A stretch of 13,694 nt of DNA from an uncultured Azospirillum sp. GTDB lineage: Bacteria > Pseudomonadota > Alphaproteobacteria > RF32 > CAG-239. Below the pieces are notes generated by a model. That model searched no databases and was not told the DNA's origin. It worked only from the letters and a program-made list of their open reading frames with translations. Position 1 is the first letter of the stretch, and each line of letters starts with the position of its first letter. This document shows, piece after piece, positions 6,305 through 13,694 of this stretch. Location: positions 1-13,694 of the forward strand of contig UQCS01000038.1 of NCBI GenBank assembly GCA_900539605.1. Reading direction: 5' to 3'. The position numbers were made by a program, and so were the translations under genes.

Positions 6305-7125
6305 TTTCCGGTCAGGCTTTTATATAAACGGCTTCCGTCCGCACCGGTCAACAAAAAATGCCAGCCGTCGTAACGGAAGCTGTTTTCTTTGACATAACGG
6401 TCCGCTTCGGCGGTGGGCATAATTGTCGTTTTCAACTGTACCGTCATCCAATATTGATCCCGATGTTTATAAACGCCGCAAATCAGCTTAAGACCGTCGA
6501 CCGTGACAACCGCAAAACTCCGGTAATCGTAAACGATATCATCACTTTGGGGTAAAGTATGCCGCGCCGCCTGATAACGCAGCGCCGTTAAATTGACTTG
6601 ATCCCCCATAAATCCCACGACTTGCTCAATTTGATGATTTTGCAGCGGTAACAGCGGTTGCAGATAATAAGCGGACAAATCCGAAGGCAGCAGCAGATTT
6701 TCACTGACCAGATACTCTTTGCCTTCCAAACGGACCACACTTTGGACCGGATCCGGCGCCGGTGCGGTCTCAAAGTCAAAAAATACAGAATCACGCACAA
6801 CCAGACGCACTTCATTTTCAGGTGGGACGGCAACATTTGAGGAAGACAGCAGCACGGTGCGGCCAAGTTTTTGCAAAAAGTCTTCAATCAGGCGATTGCT
6901 GGCATAATAATCGTCAGCAAACCAGCTGCCTTCCTGCTTTTTTAATTTTATCCGGCGGCCGCCGACCGTCACCGTCAGACGGGTGACATCTTCCGCTCCG
7001 GCAAACAGCAAATCACCGGGACTGTAGGGCAACGGTGCAAAATACGGCATCGTTTTTACGACAGCGATAAGGACCAGCCCAACAGCTGCCAACGCCCCGA
7101 ATATCCATATCACGACTTTTTTCAT
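6301..7125 (-). CDS. DUF4340 protein of the gliding-type ABC operon
   Basis: Fourth and last gene of the ABC operon. An upstream in-frame ATG at 7158 would give 285 aa, but I prefer ATG 7125 (274 aa). It makes an ATGA overlap with the preceding stop like the other junction in this operon, has GGAGAAG a few nt upstream, and puts the membrane anchor (4-24) at the very N-terminus. The rest should be periplasmic. Features typical of DUF4340 are an opening repeat unit reading DVTRLTVTVGGRRIKLKKQ, then GSWFADDYYASNRLIEDFLQKL with its W and helix, and repeated beta-rich units. This family is regularly found after GldA/F/G-like genes and probably works with the auxiliary protein on the outer face of the membrane. 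No biochemical role is known to me. Confidence 0.85.
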   Translation of the reverse strand: MKKVVIWIFGALAAVGLVLIAVVKTMPYFAPLPYSPGDLLFAGAEDVTRLTVTVGGRRIKLKKQEGSWFADDYYASNRLIEDFLQKLGRTVLLSSSNVAVPPENEVRLVVRDSVFFDFETAPAPDPVQSVVRLEGKEYLVSENLLLPSDLSAYYLQPLLPLQNHQIEQVVGFMGDQVNLTALRYQAARHTLPQSDDIVYDYRSFAVVTVDGLKLICGVYKHRDQYWMTVQLKTTIMPTAEADRYVKENSFRYDGWHFLLTGADGSRLYKSLTGN

Positions 7126-8912
7126 TTTTTCTTCTCCGGGAGACGGCACCGTTTCCAACGTCGGATCGCATAAACCATTCCTACAAGAAAAACCATTAAA
7201 GCCACCGGAAACACAATTAAATTTAACCAGACAAAACGGTAAAGAGCCCTATCCGCATCTGTTGCGGTTAAACGGGTCAACTGCTGCAATTTCAATGCAT
7301 TTTGCCGTTGCTCGCGTTCAGTCTGTTCCACCTCTTTGCGATAACTGACATTTTCGGAATCGCCACCTCTTTTTCGCAATTTTTCCAACCGTGCCGCCGC
7401 ATCGGCTTCCTCTGTTTCCAACTGTTCCCGCTGTTCGGCAAAGCGTTGATAACTTTTGCCATACAAAGTTTCGGCAATATTAGCCGGCATATGTGGTTTT
7501 GTTTCTTCAACAAAACTTTTTTCTCCGGCAAGACGGTTGATCAGACGCAGCAGGAAATCGGCATTTTCGGCATAAGATAAGGTACCGTAAACCGGATTGT
7601 CCGGCTGAAAATCCGCCACCCACGCCGTATCAGCAACGAAATCGCTGTCTGCCACCACGGCTACCGTCGCAACCGGATCGGAAAATGGTATGTAGGGTGC
7701 GGCTTTGTCGGCCGAAGAAGTTGCTGCCAGCGGGCTGGAACGATAATGAGAACGGAACTGTCCCTGAACCAAAAGCGCCAAAACACGAGCCTGATTATCC
7801 TGCCGGTAAGCCAAAATAATCTGAGATTTTGGAGTATAACGCACTTCCGACACCGCAATTTCTCCGCCCTGCCGTCCGGTAGAAGCCAAAACTTCATACT
7901 TCAAATCGGCATTTTCGGTTGTTTCCAAACTGCCCGGCGTGCGAAAATGCAAATTGCCGCCGTTTTTGTCTCCGGTAAAAAACCACAACGGATAGACACG
8001 GCTACGACCATAAGCGTCTTTTACTTTTTCGCCGTGCATCAAATCACCGGCAATGCTTTCCGACCGGTAAACGATCCCCCACTGTCGCAAAAAGCTTTCC
8101 ATCTGCCGGTCCGGGTGCGGCGGGTATCCCAAATGAGCATGCTGCATTTCCGAATAAGGATCGACAAAAAAGACAACTTTACCGCCGCGCATCACATACT
8201 GGTCCACCGCATATCCAAAAACAGGCGGCATCTGCCCCGGGTTTACAATCAGCAAAACATCGATACGGCCGGGAATATAACTGCTTGCGGCAGATACTTC
8301 CGTTACCTGATAATATTCTTCCAGCAAAGCTTGCAACGCCGGTATCCGGTCGCTGTTCAGCAACGGCATTTGCGGGGAGACCCAACCGACAACCGGCTTA
8401 TCCTCTTCAAATCCGCTCAGAATCCGGTTAATATCCCTCTCCAGAATTGTCCGCCTTTCCGGACGCAGTGCCGGAATAACAGCTTTTTTCCCGGCATTGT
8501 CCCTTATTTGCAAACCGAAATAATAGTCCTTGTTGCTGCCGTTCAACGGCATAATCCCGTCTTGCAGCGCCTGTTTTTCCATCTCCGAAGAAGTTTTAAC
8601 CCGGCGGATCTCCAAACGAACTTTCTCCGGTGCCGATAATTGGTAACGACTGAGCAATGCCGCGGTTTCAGCGGCATAAGTTCCGAGATTCCAGTCATAA
8701 GCGGACAAATCGTCGGAAACATAAAAACGCAATGTCACCGGTTGTTTGAGTGAACCGAGAACGGCTTGTGACCTTGCGGACAATGTATAACGATTGTCTG
8801 CCGTGACATCAATCGGCCGGCCGCCGCCTAACCAGGCTGCCAGAAGATTAAACAGGACAAACAACGCCAGCAGCAGTATTCCGGCAATCAAAAAGCCGCC
8901 CAAACGTTTCAT
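7122..8912 (-). CDS. GldG-like ABC transporter auxiliary protein
   Basis: 596 aa. One membrane helix at each end (about 6-28 and 564-583) frames a large periplasmic part. The start of that part (DVTADNRYTLSARSQAVLGSLKQPVTLRFYVSDDL, 35-69) is the hallmark of the GldG / ABC-type uncharacterised auxiliary family. A Rossmann-like middle follows (PVVGWVS..., VDVLLIVNPG..., QYVMRGGKVVFFVDPYSE), like the GIFT/ABC_transp_aux domain. Before the last helix are two predicted coiled-coil stretches (about 490-512 and 523-544, rich in Glu, Gln and Arg). It overlaps the permease stop by ATGA and the DUF4340 start by ATGA, so the three are probably translationally coupled. In gliding Bacteroidetes GldA/F/G form one ABC complex; in other bacteria the substrate is unknown. 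Confidence 0.88.
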   Translation of the reverse strand: MKRLGGFLIAGILLLALFVLFNLLAAWLGGGRPIDVTADNRYTLSARSQAVLGSLKQPVTLRFYVSDDLSAYDWNLGTYAAETAALLSRYQLSAPEKVRLEIRRVKTSSEMEKQALQDGIMPLNGSNKDYYFGLQIRDNAGKKAVIPALRPERRTILERDINRILSGFEEDKPVVGWVSPQMPLLNSDRIPALQALLEEYYQVTEVSAASSYIPGRIDVLLIVNPGQMPPVFGYAVDQYVMRGGKVVFFVDPYSEMQHAHLGYPPHPDRQMESFLRQWGIVYRSESIAGDLMHGEKVKDAYGRSRVYPLWFFTGDKNGGNLHFRTPGSLETTENADLKYEVLASTGRQGGEIAVSEVRYTPKSQIILAYRQDNQARVLALLVQGQFRSHYRSSPLAATSSADKAAPYIPFSDPVATVAVVADSDFVADTAWVADFQPDNPVYGTLSYAENADFLLRLINRLAGEKSFVEETKPHMPANIAETLYGKSYQRFAEQREQLETEEADAAARLEKLRKRGGDSENVSYRKEVEQTEREQRQNALKLQQLTRLTATDADRALYRFVWLNLIVFPVALMVFLVGMVYAIRRWKRCRLPEKKK

Positions 8913-9640
8913 CTTTCCCTCCTTTTTTCTGCAACGGCCATCCCGTTAAAAACCAGCAGCATGCTGGTCAGAGACATAAAATACAACACGCTGTCGATAC
9001 TGAAACAGCCGTTCAGAAAAGCCTGATAACGAGAGGAAAAATTGAGGGCATCGGCCAGATAAAACGGCGGGTTTGGCAAATGCGACGACAAAACAGAAAC
9101 CAACGGCGAAAAATTAAGCCCCACCAGCGCCCAGCCCAACAGCACACTGATCAGATAAGATGCCGCCGGCAACGGAACGGCCGCAGAGACGGCACATCCA
9201 AGCGCCGTCAACGCGGCTGCTGCCAGAAATGTCCCCAGATAAGCCGACGCAATATTCAACCCGTCCACCGGAACAATCGCCGCCGTCGAAAATGCCAGCG
9301 GCAAAGAAAAAGACAACATCAGTGCCGCCAACGTCAAAGCAGCGGCAAATTTGGCGGTTACCAGCACCGCATCAGAAACCGGAAACGTCAGCAAAACTTC
9401 CAAGGTACCATTTTTGGCCTCTTCCGACCATACTCGCATTGTCACTGCCGGAATCACCACCGCCAGTATCTGGGGCTGAAAAGCGAAATAAGAACGCATC
9501 GCAGGATTGTCCGCCACAAAATACAAACCGAAAAAGAAGGCCGCCAGCAGCGAAAGCACCAAATATACAAACGTGATAAAATATGCCGAACGATTATAAA
9601 AAAAGCCGCTCAATTCTTTTTTATACAGGACTGCCCACAT
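8909..9640 (-). CDS. ABC-2 type permease, GldF-like
   Basis: 243 aa with about six membrane helices (near 19-41, 56-70, 96-118, 130-152, 157-175, 216-236). After the second lies WSEEAKNGTLEVLLTFPVSD (71-90), the conserved cytoplasmic loop of the GldF/NosY-like ABC-2 family. It should form the membrane channel for the neighbouring ATPase. Its ATG is 2 nt after the ATPase stop, with AAAGGGAGG placed inside the ATPase 3' end. Its stop overlaps the auxiliary-protein start (ATGA). The gliding-type assignment comes mainly from the next two genes; direction of transport and substrate cannot be read from the sequence. Confidence 0.9.
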   Translation of the reverse strand: MWAVLYKKELSGFFYNRSAYFITFVYLVLSLLAAFFFGLYFVADNPAMRSYFAFQPQILAVVIPAVTMRVWSEEAKNGTLEVLLTFPVSDAVLVTAKFAAALTLAALMLSFSLPLAFSTAAIVPVDGLNIASAYLGTFLAAAALTALGCAVSAAVPLPAASYLISVLLGWALVGLNFSPLVSVLSSHLPNPPFYLADALNFSSRYQAFLNGCFSIDSVLYFMSLTSMLLVFNGMAVAEKRRER

Positions 9641-9642
9641 TT

Positions 9643-10380
9643 TCAGCCTCCCTTTCCTTCATTCGCCGTTTCCCGGGTCAGGCGATAAAATGCCGACGGC
9701 AGAGTTCCGTCATCCGAACAACGGCGCAGATCCTCTACCGAGCCGTCGCAGCGGATTTGACCGCCGGCCAACACCAAAACCCGCGTTGCCAGAGCTTCGG
9801 CTTCTTCCAGCAGGTGCGTGGAGATGATAATCAGGTTTTTTGCGGCATAATCACGCAAAAACTGCCGAACGGTAATTTTCTGGTTAGGGTCCAGGCCCTC
9901 GGTCGGTTCATCAAGAATCAGCGCCCGTGGGCGATGCAAAACAGCCGCAGCTAAGCCGGTGCGACGTTTATAGCCTTTGGACAGGGTATGGATTTTCTGA
10001 TCAAGCACCGGTACGATTTCCAACCCGGCCACCGTCTCCTCAAGCGCACAACGGAAATCTTCTTTTTTCATCCGATAGATACCCGCCACAAAACGCAGAT
10101 ATTCATAAACGGTCATTTCCGGATACAACGGAACATTTTCCGGCATATAACCGACCTGCTTCAGGATATGCAGACGGCCGGCGGCAAAACCGAGACCGTC
10201 AAATTGTACCTTCCCGGCATCAAGAGGCAAATAACCGCACAAAATTCGCATCAAAGTGGTTTTGCCGGCGCCGTTCGGCCCCAGCAGCGCAATCAGCTCT
10301 CCGGGGCGGGCGCTGAAACTGATATCCTTTAGCACCGGTTGGTTGCCGAAACTTTTTTCCAAATTATATACTTCGATCAT
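9643..10380 (-). CDS. ABC transporter ATP-binding protein, GldA-like
   Basis: 245 aa, first gene of the four-gene operon. All ATPase motifs are intact: Walker A GPNGAGKTT (34-42), Q-loop region before MPENVPLYPEMTVYEYL (79-95), signature LSKGY (133-137), Walker B LILDEPTEGLDP (154-165) and H-loop His189. The phrase YMPENVPLYPEMTV is typical of the GldA/CcmA-like ABC-2 exporter group. It should power the GldF-like permease as a homodimer. The ATG has only a weak ribosome site. The divergent upstream region separates it from the mlaD operon. Confidence 0.93.
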   Translation of the reverse strand: MIEVYNLEKSFGNQPVLKDISFSARPGELIALLGPNGAGKTTLMRILCGYLPLDAGKVQFDGLGFAAGRLHILKQVGYMPENVPLYPEMTVYEYLRFVAGIYRMKKEDFRCALEETVAGLEIVPVLDQKIHTLSKGYKRRTGLAAAVLHRPRALILDEPTEGLDPNQKITVRQFLRDYAAKNLIIISTHLLEEAEALATRVLVLAGGQIRCDGSVEDLRRCSDDGTLPSAFYRLTRETANEGKGG

Positions 10381-10577
10381 CTCATCTGCCGAAAAACCGT
10401 TATTTCATTATTGTTCACTATCTGACAATATATTAACCGATTTCTTTTAAATTTACACCCATTTATTGATTATCCTCAATGTCATTTCCACAAGCGAACC
10501 TTTTTTTGCAAAATCTTTGATGACAAAAACGCAAAACTGGATTAGTTTATGGGGTAATTGAAAGGAGCAGCAGAAAA
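10381..10577. promoter_or_regulatory. Divergent intergenic region between the ABC operon and the mlaD operon
   Basis: This 197-bp AT-rich region must hold the promoters of both operons. Minus-strand elements include TTGTCA (10423-10428) and TATATT (10427-10432); plus-strand elements include TTGATG (10517-10522) and TAGTTT (10543-10548). None forms a well-spaced consensus pair, so I assign no individual promoter. Weak core elements suggest modest or activator-dependent expression. Confidence 0.4.
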
Positions 10578-11075
10578 GTGAGTAATGATTATTCCCGCGA
10601 AGAAGAAAACGCTTTAAAAACCGGATTATATGTTATTTTGGCGCTGGCAATTCTGTCACTGTTTTACGTTTCCGGCCGCAAAGCGGTAGAACACAGCGAA
10701 GCCGGAAGCTATTATCCCGTCTACGCCCGTTTTGGCAGAACCGACGGACTGCAGATCGGCAATGCGGTGCGGCTGGCGGGCATAACCGTCGGGCGCGTTA
10801 CCGATGCAAAACTGGACAGCCATTACAACGCCATCCTTACGCTGGAAATGAAAGAAGGAATAAAAATTCCCGATGACAGCAGCGCTTCTATCGTCAGCGA
10901 CGGCATCCTCGGCACCAAATATATTGAAATCGAACCCGGAGGTTCCGAAGATTTTCTGCCGCCGAAGGGCGAATTCAACTACACTCAGGACGCCATGGTG
11001 CTGGAAGAACTGATTGAACGAATTATAAGTATGGGCAAAGCCAAAAACCAATCCAACAAAGGAGAAACAGAATGA
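10578..11075 (+). CDS. MlaD-like MCE domain protein, first copy
   Basis: 165 aa. One membrane helix (about 14-31) and a single periplasmic MCE domain (about 44-122: YYPVYARFGRTDGLQIGNAV, AGITVGRV, KIPDDSSASIVSDGILGTKYIEIEPG), then TQDAMVLEELIERIIS (136-151), a helix also seen in alphaproteobacterial MlaD. MCE proteins form hexameric rings that bind phospholipid between inner membrane and outer membrane in the Mla system. The start is GTG 10578 with AAGGAG ten nt upstream; the nearby ATG is out of frame. It overlaps the next gene by ATGA. It is about half identical in landmarks to its neighbour, so the two are an old duplication. No MlaE/MlaF genes lie in this window. Confidence 0.9.
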   Translation: MSNDYSREEENALKTGLYVILALAILSLFYVSGRKAVEHSEAGSYYPVYARFGRTDGLQIGNAVRLAGITVGRVTDAKLDSHYNAILTLEMKEGIKIPDDSSASIVSDGILGTKYIEIEPGGSEDFLPPKGEFNYTQDAMVLEELIERIISMGKAKNQSNKGETE

Positions 11076-11524
11076 AAAAACGGCCGGTTGAAACAATGAT
11101 GGGAATTGTCGTCTTATTGGTAGCGGCATTTTTCCTTTTTTTCGCCTATCGGGTTTCCGACCTTCAGGTTGTCAAAGGATATGAGCTCAATGCCAAATTC
11201 TTAAAAGTAGGCGGACTGACCACCGGCGCCGACGTCATGATCAACGGCATTAAAGTCGGCACCGTCATCGGACAAAAGCTGGACGGCGAAAACTACGACG
11301 CCGAAGTCAAACTCAGCATTGCCCCCGACATCAAACTTCCCAAAGACAGTTCGGCGACCATTGCCAGCAACGGATTGATGGGAAACAAATTTATCAAAAT
11401 TGAACCGGGGTCTTCAAAAGAACTGCTGCATGACGGCGACGAAATTACAAACACAAAAGACTTTAAGACTTTGGAAGACTTGGTCGGGGAAGTCATTTTT
11501 ATGGTGACAGGCAATGACAAATAA
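11072..11524 (+). CDS. mlaD: MlaD-like MCE domain protein, second copy
   Basis: 150 aa, closer to the standard alphaproteobacterial MlaD. N-terminal METMMGIVVLLVAAFF-type anchor (about 9-26), then MCE domain (36-113: YELNAKFLKVGGLTTGADVM, NGIKVGTVIGQKLD, KLPKDSSATIASNGLMGNKFIKIEPG) and the terminal KTLEDLVGEVIF helix (132-143). It should form a periplasmic hexameric ring on an MlaE/MlaF transporter and move phospholipids across the periplasm. GGAG lies about eight nt before its ATG, inside the first copy. Being coupled to that copy by a 4-nt overlap, it is made at a similar level, and mixed rings are conceivable. It overlaps the DUF2155 gene by 11 nt. Confidence 0.92.
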   Translation: MKKRPVETMMGIVVLLVAAFFLFFAYRVSDLQVVKGYELNAKFLKVGGLTTGADVMINGIKVGTVIGQKLDGENYDAEVKLSIAPDIKLPKDSSATIASNGLMGNKFIKIEPGSSKELLHDGDEITNTKDFKTLEDLVGEVIFMVTGNDK

Positions 11525-12569
11525 GACGACACTTTTACTGCCGGCACTGCTGGGTGCCGGAATCGGCATTCATACCGCCGGGGCCGCCGAGATCCCGACT
11601 AATACTGCTCAGATGCAGGCTATGGATAAAATCACCGGACGCGTCAACGTCATCAATGTACCGGTCAACGCCGAAATGCGTTTCGGCAGTTTTTCGATTG
11701 TGGTACGCGACTGCAGAACTCGTTCTCCCGAAGAAACGCCCGAAAACTTTGCCTTTGTCGACGTTGCCGACACCGTCGGCGAAAACCAACAGGTCAATAT
11801 CTTCAAGGGTTGGATGCTGTCATCTTCGCCGGCCCTTAATGCCGTCGAACACCCGGTTTATGATGTTTGGCTGCTGAAATGCATTGACACTGACATTTCC
11901 AACCTGCCCTTAATGAGCGCCGAAGAACTGGCTGCCCGCGACCAACTGCCGATGCAGCGTCCCGAAGTCCGCGAAGTTTCTGCTCCTCAAGAAGAAAACG
12001 GATTTGAGGAAGTTAATCTGAGCGGCGAACCGATTGACCTGCTGCCGGCAGCCGTACGCGAGGCCGGCGAAGAAAACGCCGCACAAGAGCAAATCATCAA
12101 ACTTGAGGCCGAAAAAGACGTTATTGCCGAAGAAAACGCGCCTCAGTCGCTGCTGAACATTCCGGAACAACCGGCTGCACCCGACGACGAAGAAATAAAA
12201 GAGATCAAAGCACAAATTGAGATCAGGGAAAATGCGGCAGAAGGCGGCGAATCCGAGATTAAAAGCGATGCCCGGGTGCTCAGCCTGCCTCAACCGGCAG
12301 CCGCCGAACAACCGACGGAAGAAACCGTCGCTGAGACCGTCGGCGAAGCAGCTTTTTCAGCGGTTGTTGCAGAACCGCAGCCGGCTGCCCAAATGCCGGA
12401 AAATACCGCTGCAGACATATCGGCGGCAGCAACCGACGCCGACGCAGCGACACATAAGGCTCCGGTGAGTGAAGAGATAATCGAACCCTCCCCGACAGAC
12501 AACGGAATAGATCCCGATATCCTTTCCGAACTCGAAAAAGAACTGAGCGGTACCGCTTTGGACCGCTGA
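11514..12569 (+). CDS. DUF2155 protein with a long acidic C-terminal extension
   Basis: 351 aa. A signal peptide (about 1-24, ending TAGA) is followed by the DUF2155 domain (38-125) with GRVNVINVPVNAEMRFGSF, two cysteines (C67, C123) that may pair, and SSSPALNAVEHPVYDVWLLKC (103-123), its hallmark. The family is typical of Alphaproteobacteria and often sits beside mlaD, but has no assigned role; being exported, it may help the Mla pathway in the periplasm. Residues 150-351 are low-complexity, rich in Glu, Ala and Pro, with recurring EENA and PAA-type phrases, and look disordered. Such a tail is much longer than the core domain. The ATG at 11514 lies inside the upstream gene, 11 nt before its end. 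Domain call good; function unknown. Confidence 0.88.
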   Translation: MTNKTTLLLPALLGAGIGIHTAGAAEIPTNTAQMQAMDKITGRVNVINVPVNAEMRFGSFSIVVRDCRTRSPEETPENFAFVDVADTVGENQQVNIFKGWMLSSSPALNAVEHPVYDVWLLKCIDTDISNLPLMSAEELAARDQLPMQRPEVREVSAPQEENGFEEVNLSGEPIDLLPAAVREAGEENAAQEQIIKLEAEKDVIAEENAPQSLLNIPEQPAAPDDEEIKEIKAQIEIRENAAEGGESEIKSDARVLSLPQPAAAEQPTEETVAETVGEAAFSAVVAEPQPAAQMPENTAADISAAATDADAATHKAPVSEEIIEPSPTDNGIDPDILSELEKELSGTALDR

Positions 12570-12596
12570 TACCCAAACGATTGCCGGAGGTAGCAA

Positions 12597-13526
12597 ATGG
12601 CAGAAGAAATTGACGTTAGTTTTGTCATGACCGTATACAACAAAGAATATTACCTGCCGTCGGTTTTGACAGCTCTTTTGGCGCAGAGCGGGTTAAAGAA
12701 TCCCGAATATATTTTTGTCGACGACGTTTCGAGTGACAATTCGGTGGAAATTATCCGCCGTATGACTGCCGGATTGCCTAATGTCACCATCGTTACCAAC
12801 CCGTATAATCGCGGTATCAGCGCCCGGATCAATCAGGGAATCGCGCTGGCAAAGGGAAAATGGACCCGGATGCTTGATTCAGATGATATTTTCCCGCTGG
12901 ATTCAACGGCAACCATGATCCGGCTGGCCGAGCAAAACAAAGCGGAAATGGTCTACGGCTGTTTTACCAAAACCGGAAAAGAGCCCCGTGACCTCGAAAA
13001 CTGCCTACTGGAAGAATTTGATTACCACTGTTACCCCAACGCTCTTGACGCCGTGTTAAGCGGACGCTTCACCCGCATGGGACAACTGATTAAAACCGAT
13101 GTTTTACAAAAAGCCGGCGGTGCCGATGAACGTGCCTTCATTCAGGACGAATCTATTCCTTTACGCGCTGCCATTTATGCTCAGGGCATTATCAAAATGA
13201 CGTCCAACGTTGTTTTGGTTCCCAAAGAACTCGGCAATTTTTCCGGCAACAAACTCCAGCTTGACCATGACCGTTTCATGGCCTATTACTGGACCTTGAA
13301 AGACCATCCGGAACTCCCGGCCGACGCCTTGCGAAAGATGTATCTGCGTGCCGTTTCCGCTTATTGGAAATTTACCAAAAAAACGAAACAGTTTCCGTTT
13401 CTCAGTAAGGCATTTTTTCATTATCTGGCTTGCAAGCTGTTTCATTTGCCGCCTGATGACAGCTGGCTGCAACAAATGTATCGTGAATTTGCAGCGCGGA
13501 CAGATATGCGCCGGATTAAACCGTAG
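12597..13526 (+). CDS. Glycosyltransferase family 2 protein
   Basis: 309 aa, GT-A fold sugar transferase. Landmarks: VSFVMTVYNKEYYLPSVLTALLAQ (7-30), FVDDVSSDNSVEII (40-53), NRGISARINQGIALAKG (71-87), the metal-binding DSDD (94-97), and QDES (183-186) where many relatives have the catalytic-base ED. These use nucleotide-sugars to extend glycans on lipid or polysaccharide acceptors in the cytoplasm. There is no membrane segment. The C-terminal part (about 220-309) is aromatic and basic and has no match I can name. It begins 27 nt after the DUF2155 gene with GGAGGT five nt before ATG, so it is probably in the same operon. Its acceptor is unknown; an envelope glycan such as LPS is a guess based on context. 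Confidence 0.9.
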   Translation: MAEEIDVSFVMTVYNKEYYLPSVLTALLAQSGLKNPEYIFVDDVSSDNSVEIIRRMTAGLPNVTIVTNPYNRGISARINQGIALAKGKWTRMLDSDDIFPLDSTATMIRLAEQNKAEMVYGCFTKTGKEPRDLENCLLEEFDYHCYPNALDAVLSGRFTRMGQLIKTDVLQKAGGADERAFIQDESIPLRAAIYAQGIIKMTSNVVLVPKELGNFSGNKLQLDHDRFMAYYWTLKDHPELPADALRKMYLRAVSAYWKFTKKTKQFPFLSKAFFHYLACKLFHLPPDDSWLQQMYREFAARTDMRRIKP

Positions 13527-13541
13527 TTTTTCAACATTCCC

Positions 13542-13576
13542 CAACACCCCCGAAAATCGGGGGTGTTGTTTTGTTC
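13542..13576 (+). terminator. Terminator of the mlaD-glycosyltransferase operon
   Basis: An 11-bp GC-rich stem (13542-13552 with 13558-13568) has a 5-nt loop and a T-rich tail. It starts 15 nt after the glycosyltransferase stop. Confidence 0.88.
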
Positions 13577-13592
13577 TGTCTGACCGGCAGCA

Positions 13593-13622
13593 AAAAACCC
13601 CTCTCGGATGAGAGGGGTTTTT
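13593..13622. terminator. Second hairpin terminator, probably for the gene entering from the right
   Basis: A 13-bp stem (13593-13605 with 13610-13622) with a 4-nt loop is flanked by an A-run and a T-run, so it can act on both strands. On the minus strand it lies 17 nt after the beta-barrel stop codon. Confidence 0.85.
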
Positions 13623-13638
13623 CTTGTTTTGGCTCAAA

Positions 13639-13694
13639 CTACCAGCTGTAGCTGAGGCCGAGACCGACAGTCGACGCTTTGTAATCGTCGCCGA
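13639..13694 (-). CDS. C-terminal end of an outer-membrane beta-barrel protein (partial)
   Basis: Only the last 18 codons are inside the window. On the minus strand they read GDDYKASTVGLGLSYSW followed by TAG. Alternating hydrophobic residues ending in a C-terminal aromatic are the signature of the last strand of outer-membrane barrels, the signal read by the BAM complex. A terminator follows closely. The barrel type (porin, Opa-like or other) cannot be told from this fragment. Confidence 0.7.
   Translation of the reverse strand, partial: GDDYKASTVGLGLSYSW

Noticed and set aside
7746..8639. 297-aa plus-strand open frame inside the GldG-like gene
   Set aside because: Antisense shadow with no ribosome site and no known motifs; the minus-strand gene is coupled to its neighbours and matches a family.
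9080..9688. 202-aa plus-strand frame extremely rich in Arg and Gln
   Set aside because: This composition is the expected antisense of a hydrophobic membrane protein; it lies opposite the permease.
1..13694. CRISPR array, insertion sequence, prophage or defence island
   Set aside because: No regularly spaced repeats, transposase, integrase or phage structural genes were seen; the lysozyme-like gene has no phage neighbours and carries a membrane anchor.

Overview
The window looks like a chromosomal segment of a member of the Alphaproteobacteria. The main support is a cluster of two MlaD-type MCE proteins followed by a DUF2155 protein, a family and neighbourhood I associate with that class. Genes have moderate GC with many GAC/GCC/AAC codons, and intergenic stretches are strikingly AT-rich. 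An uncultured host-associated or gut lineage is plausible, but that is inference. I see no insertion sequence, prophage module, CRISPR array or tRNA.

Layout, left to right. (1) At the left edge a near-consensus minus-strand promoter with an A-tract upstream drives a structured non-coding leader off the window, probably a stable-RNA (rRNA) operon. Divergent from it is infC, which appears to start at an AUA codon. (2) A membrane-anchored GH24 lysozyme-like protein with a replaced catalytic Glu, then a GrpB-family protein, each followed by a clear hairpin. (3) A minus-strand secreted protein of unknown function lies divergent from ligA (NAD-dependent DNA ligase). ligA converges, 2 bp apart, on an 80-aa unknown gene. 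(4) A secreted LprI-like (DUF1311) four-cysteine protein. (5) A minus-strand four-gene operon (10380 down to 6301): ABC ATPase, ABC-2 permease, GldG-like auxiliary protein and DUF4340 protein, tightly packed with ATGA overlaps. (6) Divergent from it, a plus-strand operon: two tandem MlaD-like MCE proteins, a DUF2155 protein with a long acidic tail, and a family-2 glycosyltransferase. (7) Two back-to-back terminators, then the 3' end of a minus-strand outer-membrane beta-barrel gene running off the right edge.

Apart from infC and ligA, the recognisable theme is the cell envelope: lysozyme-like and lysozyme-inhibitor-like secreted proteins, a gliding-type ABC system with large periplasmic parts, MCE lipid-transport subunits, a glycosyltransferase and a beta-barrel. 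Nothing here is a clear-cut new defence or mobile system. The best leads are the infC start codon, the catalytically degenerate lysozyme-like protein, the gliding-type ABC operon and the paired MCE subunits. Function calls rest on motif recognition by eye; no database search was run.
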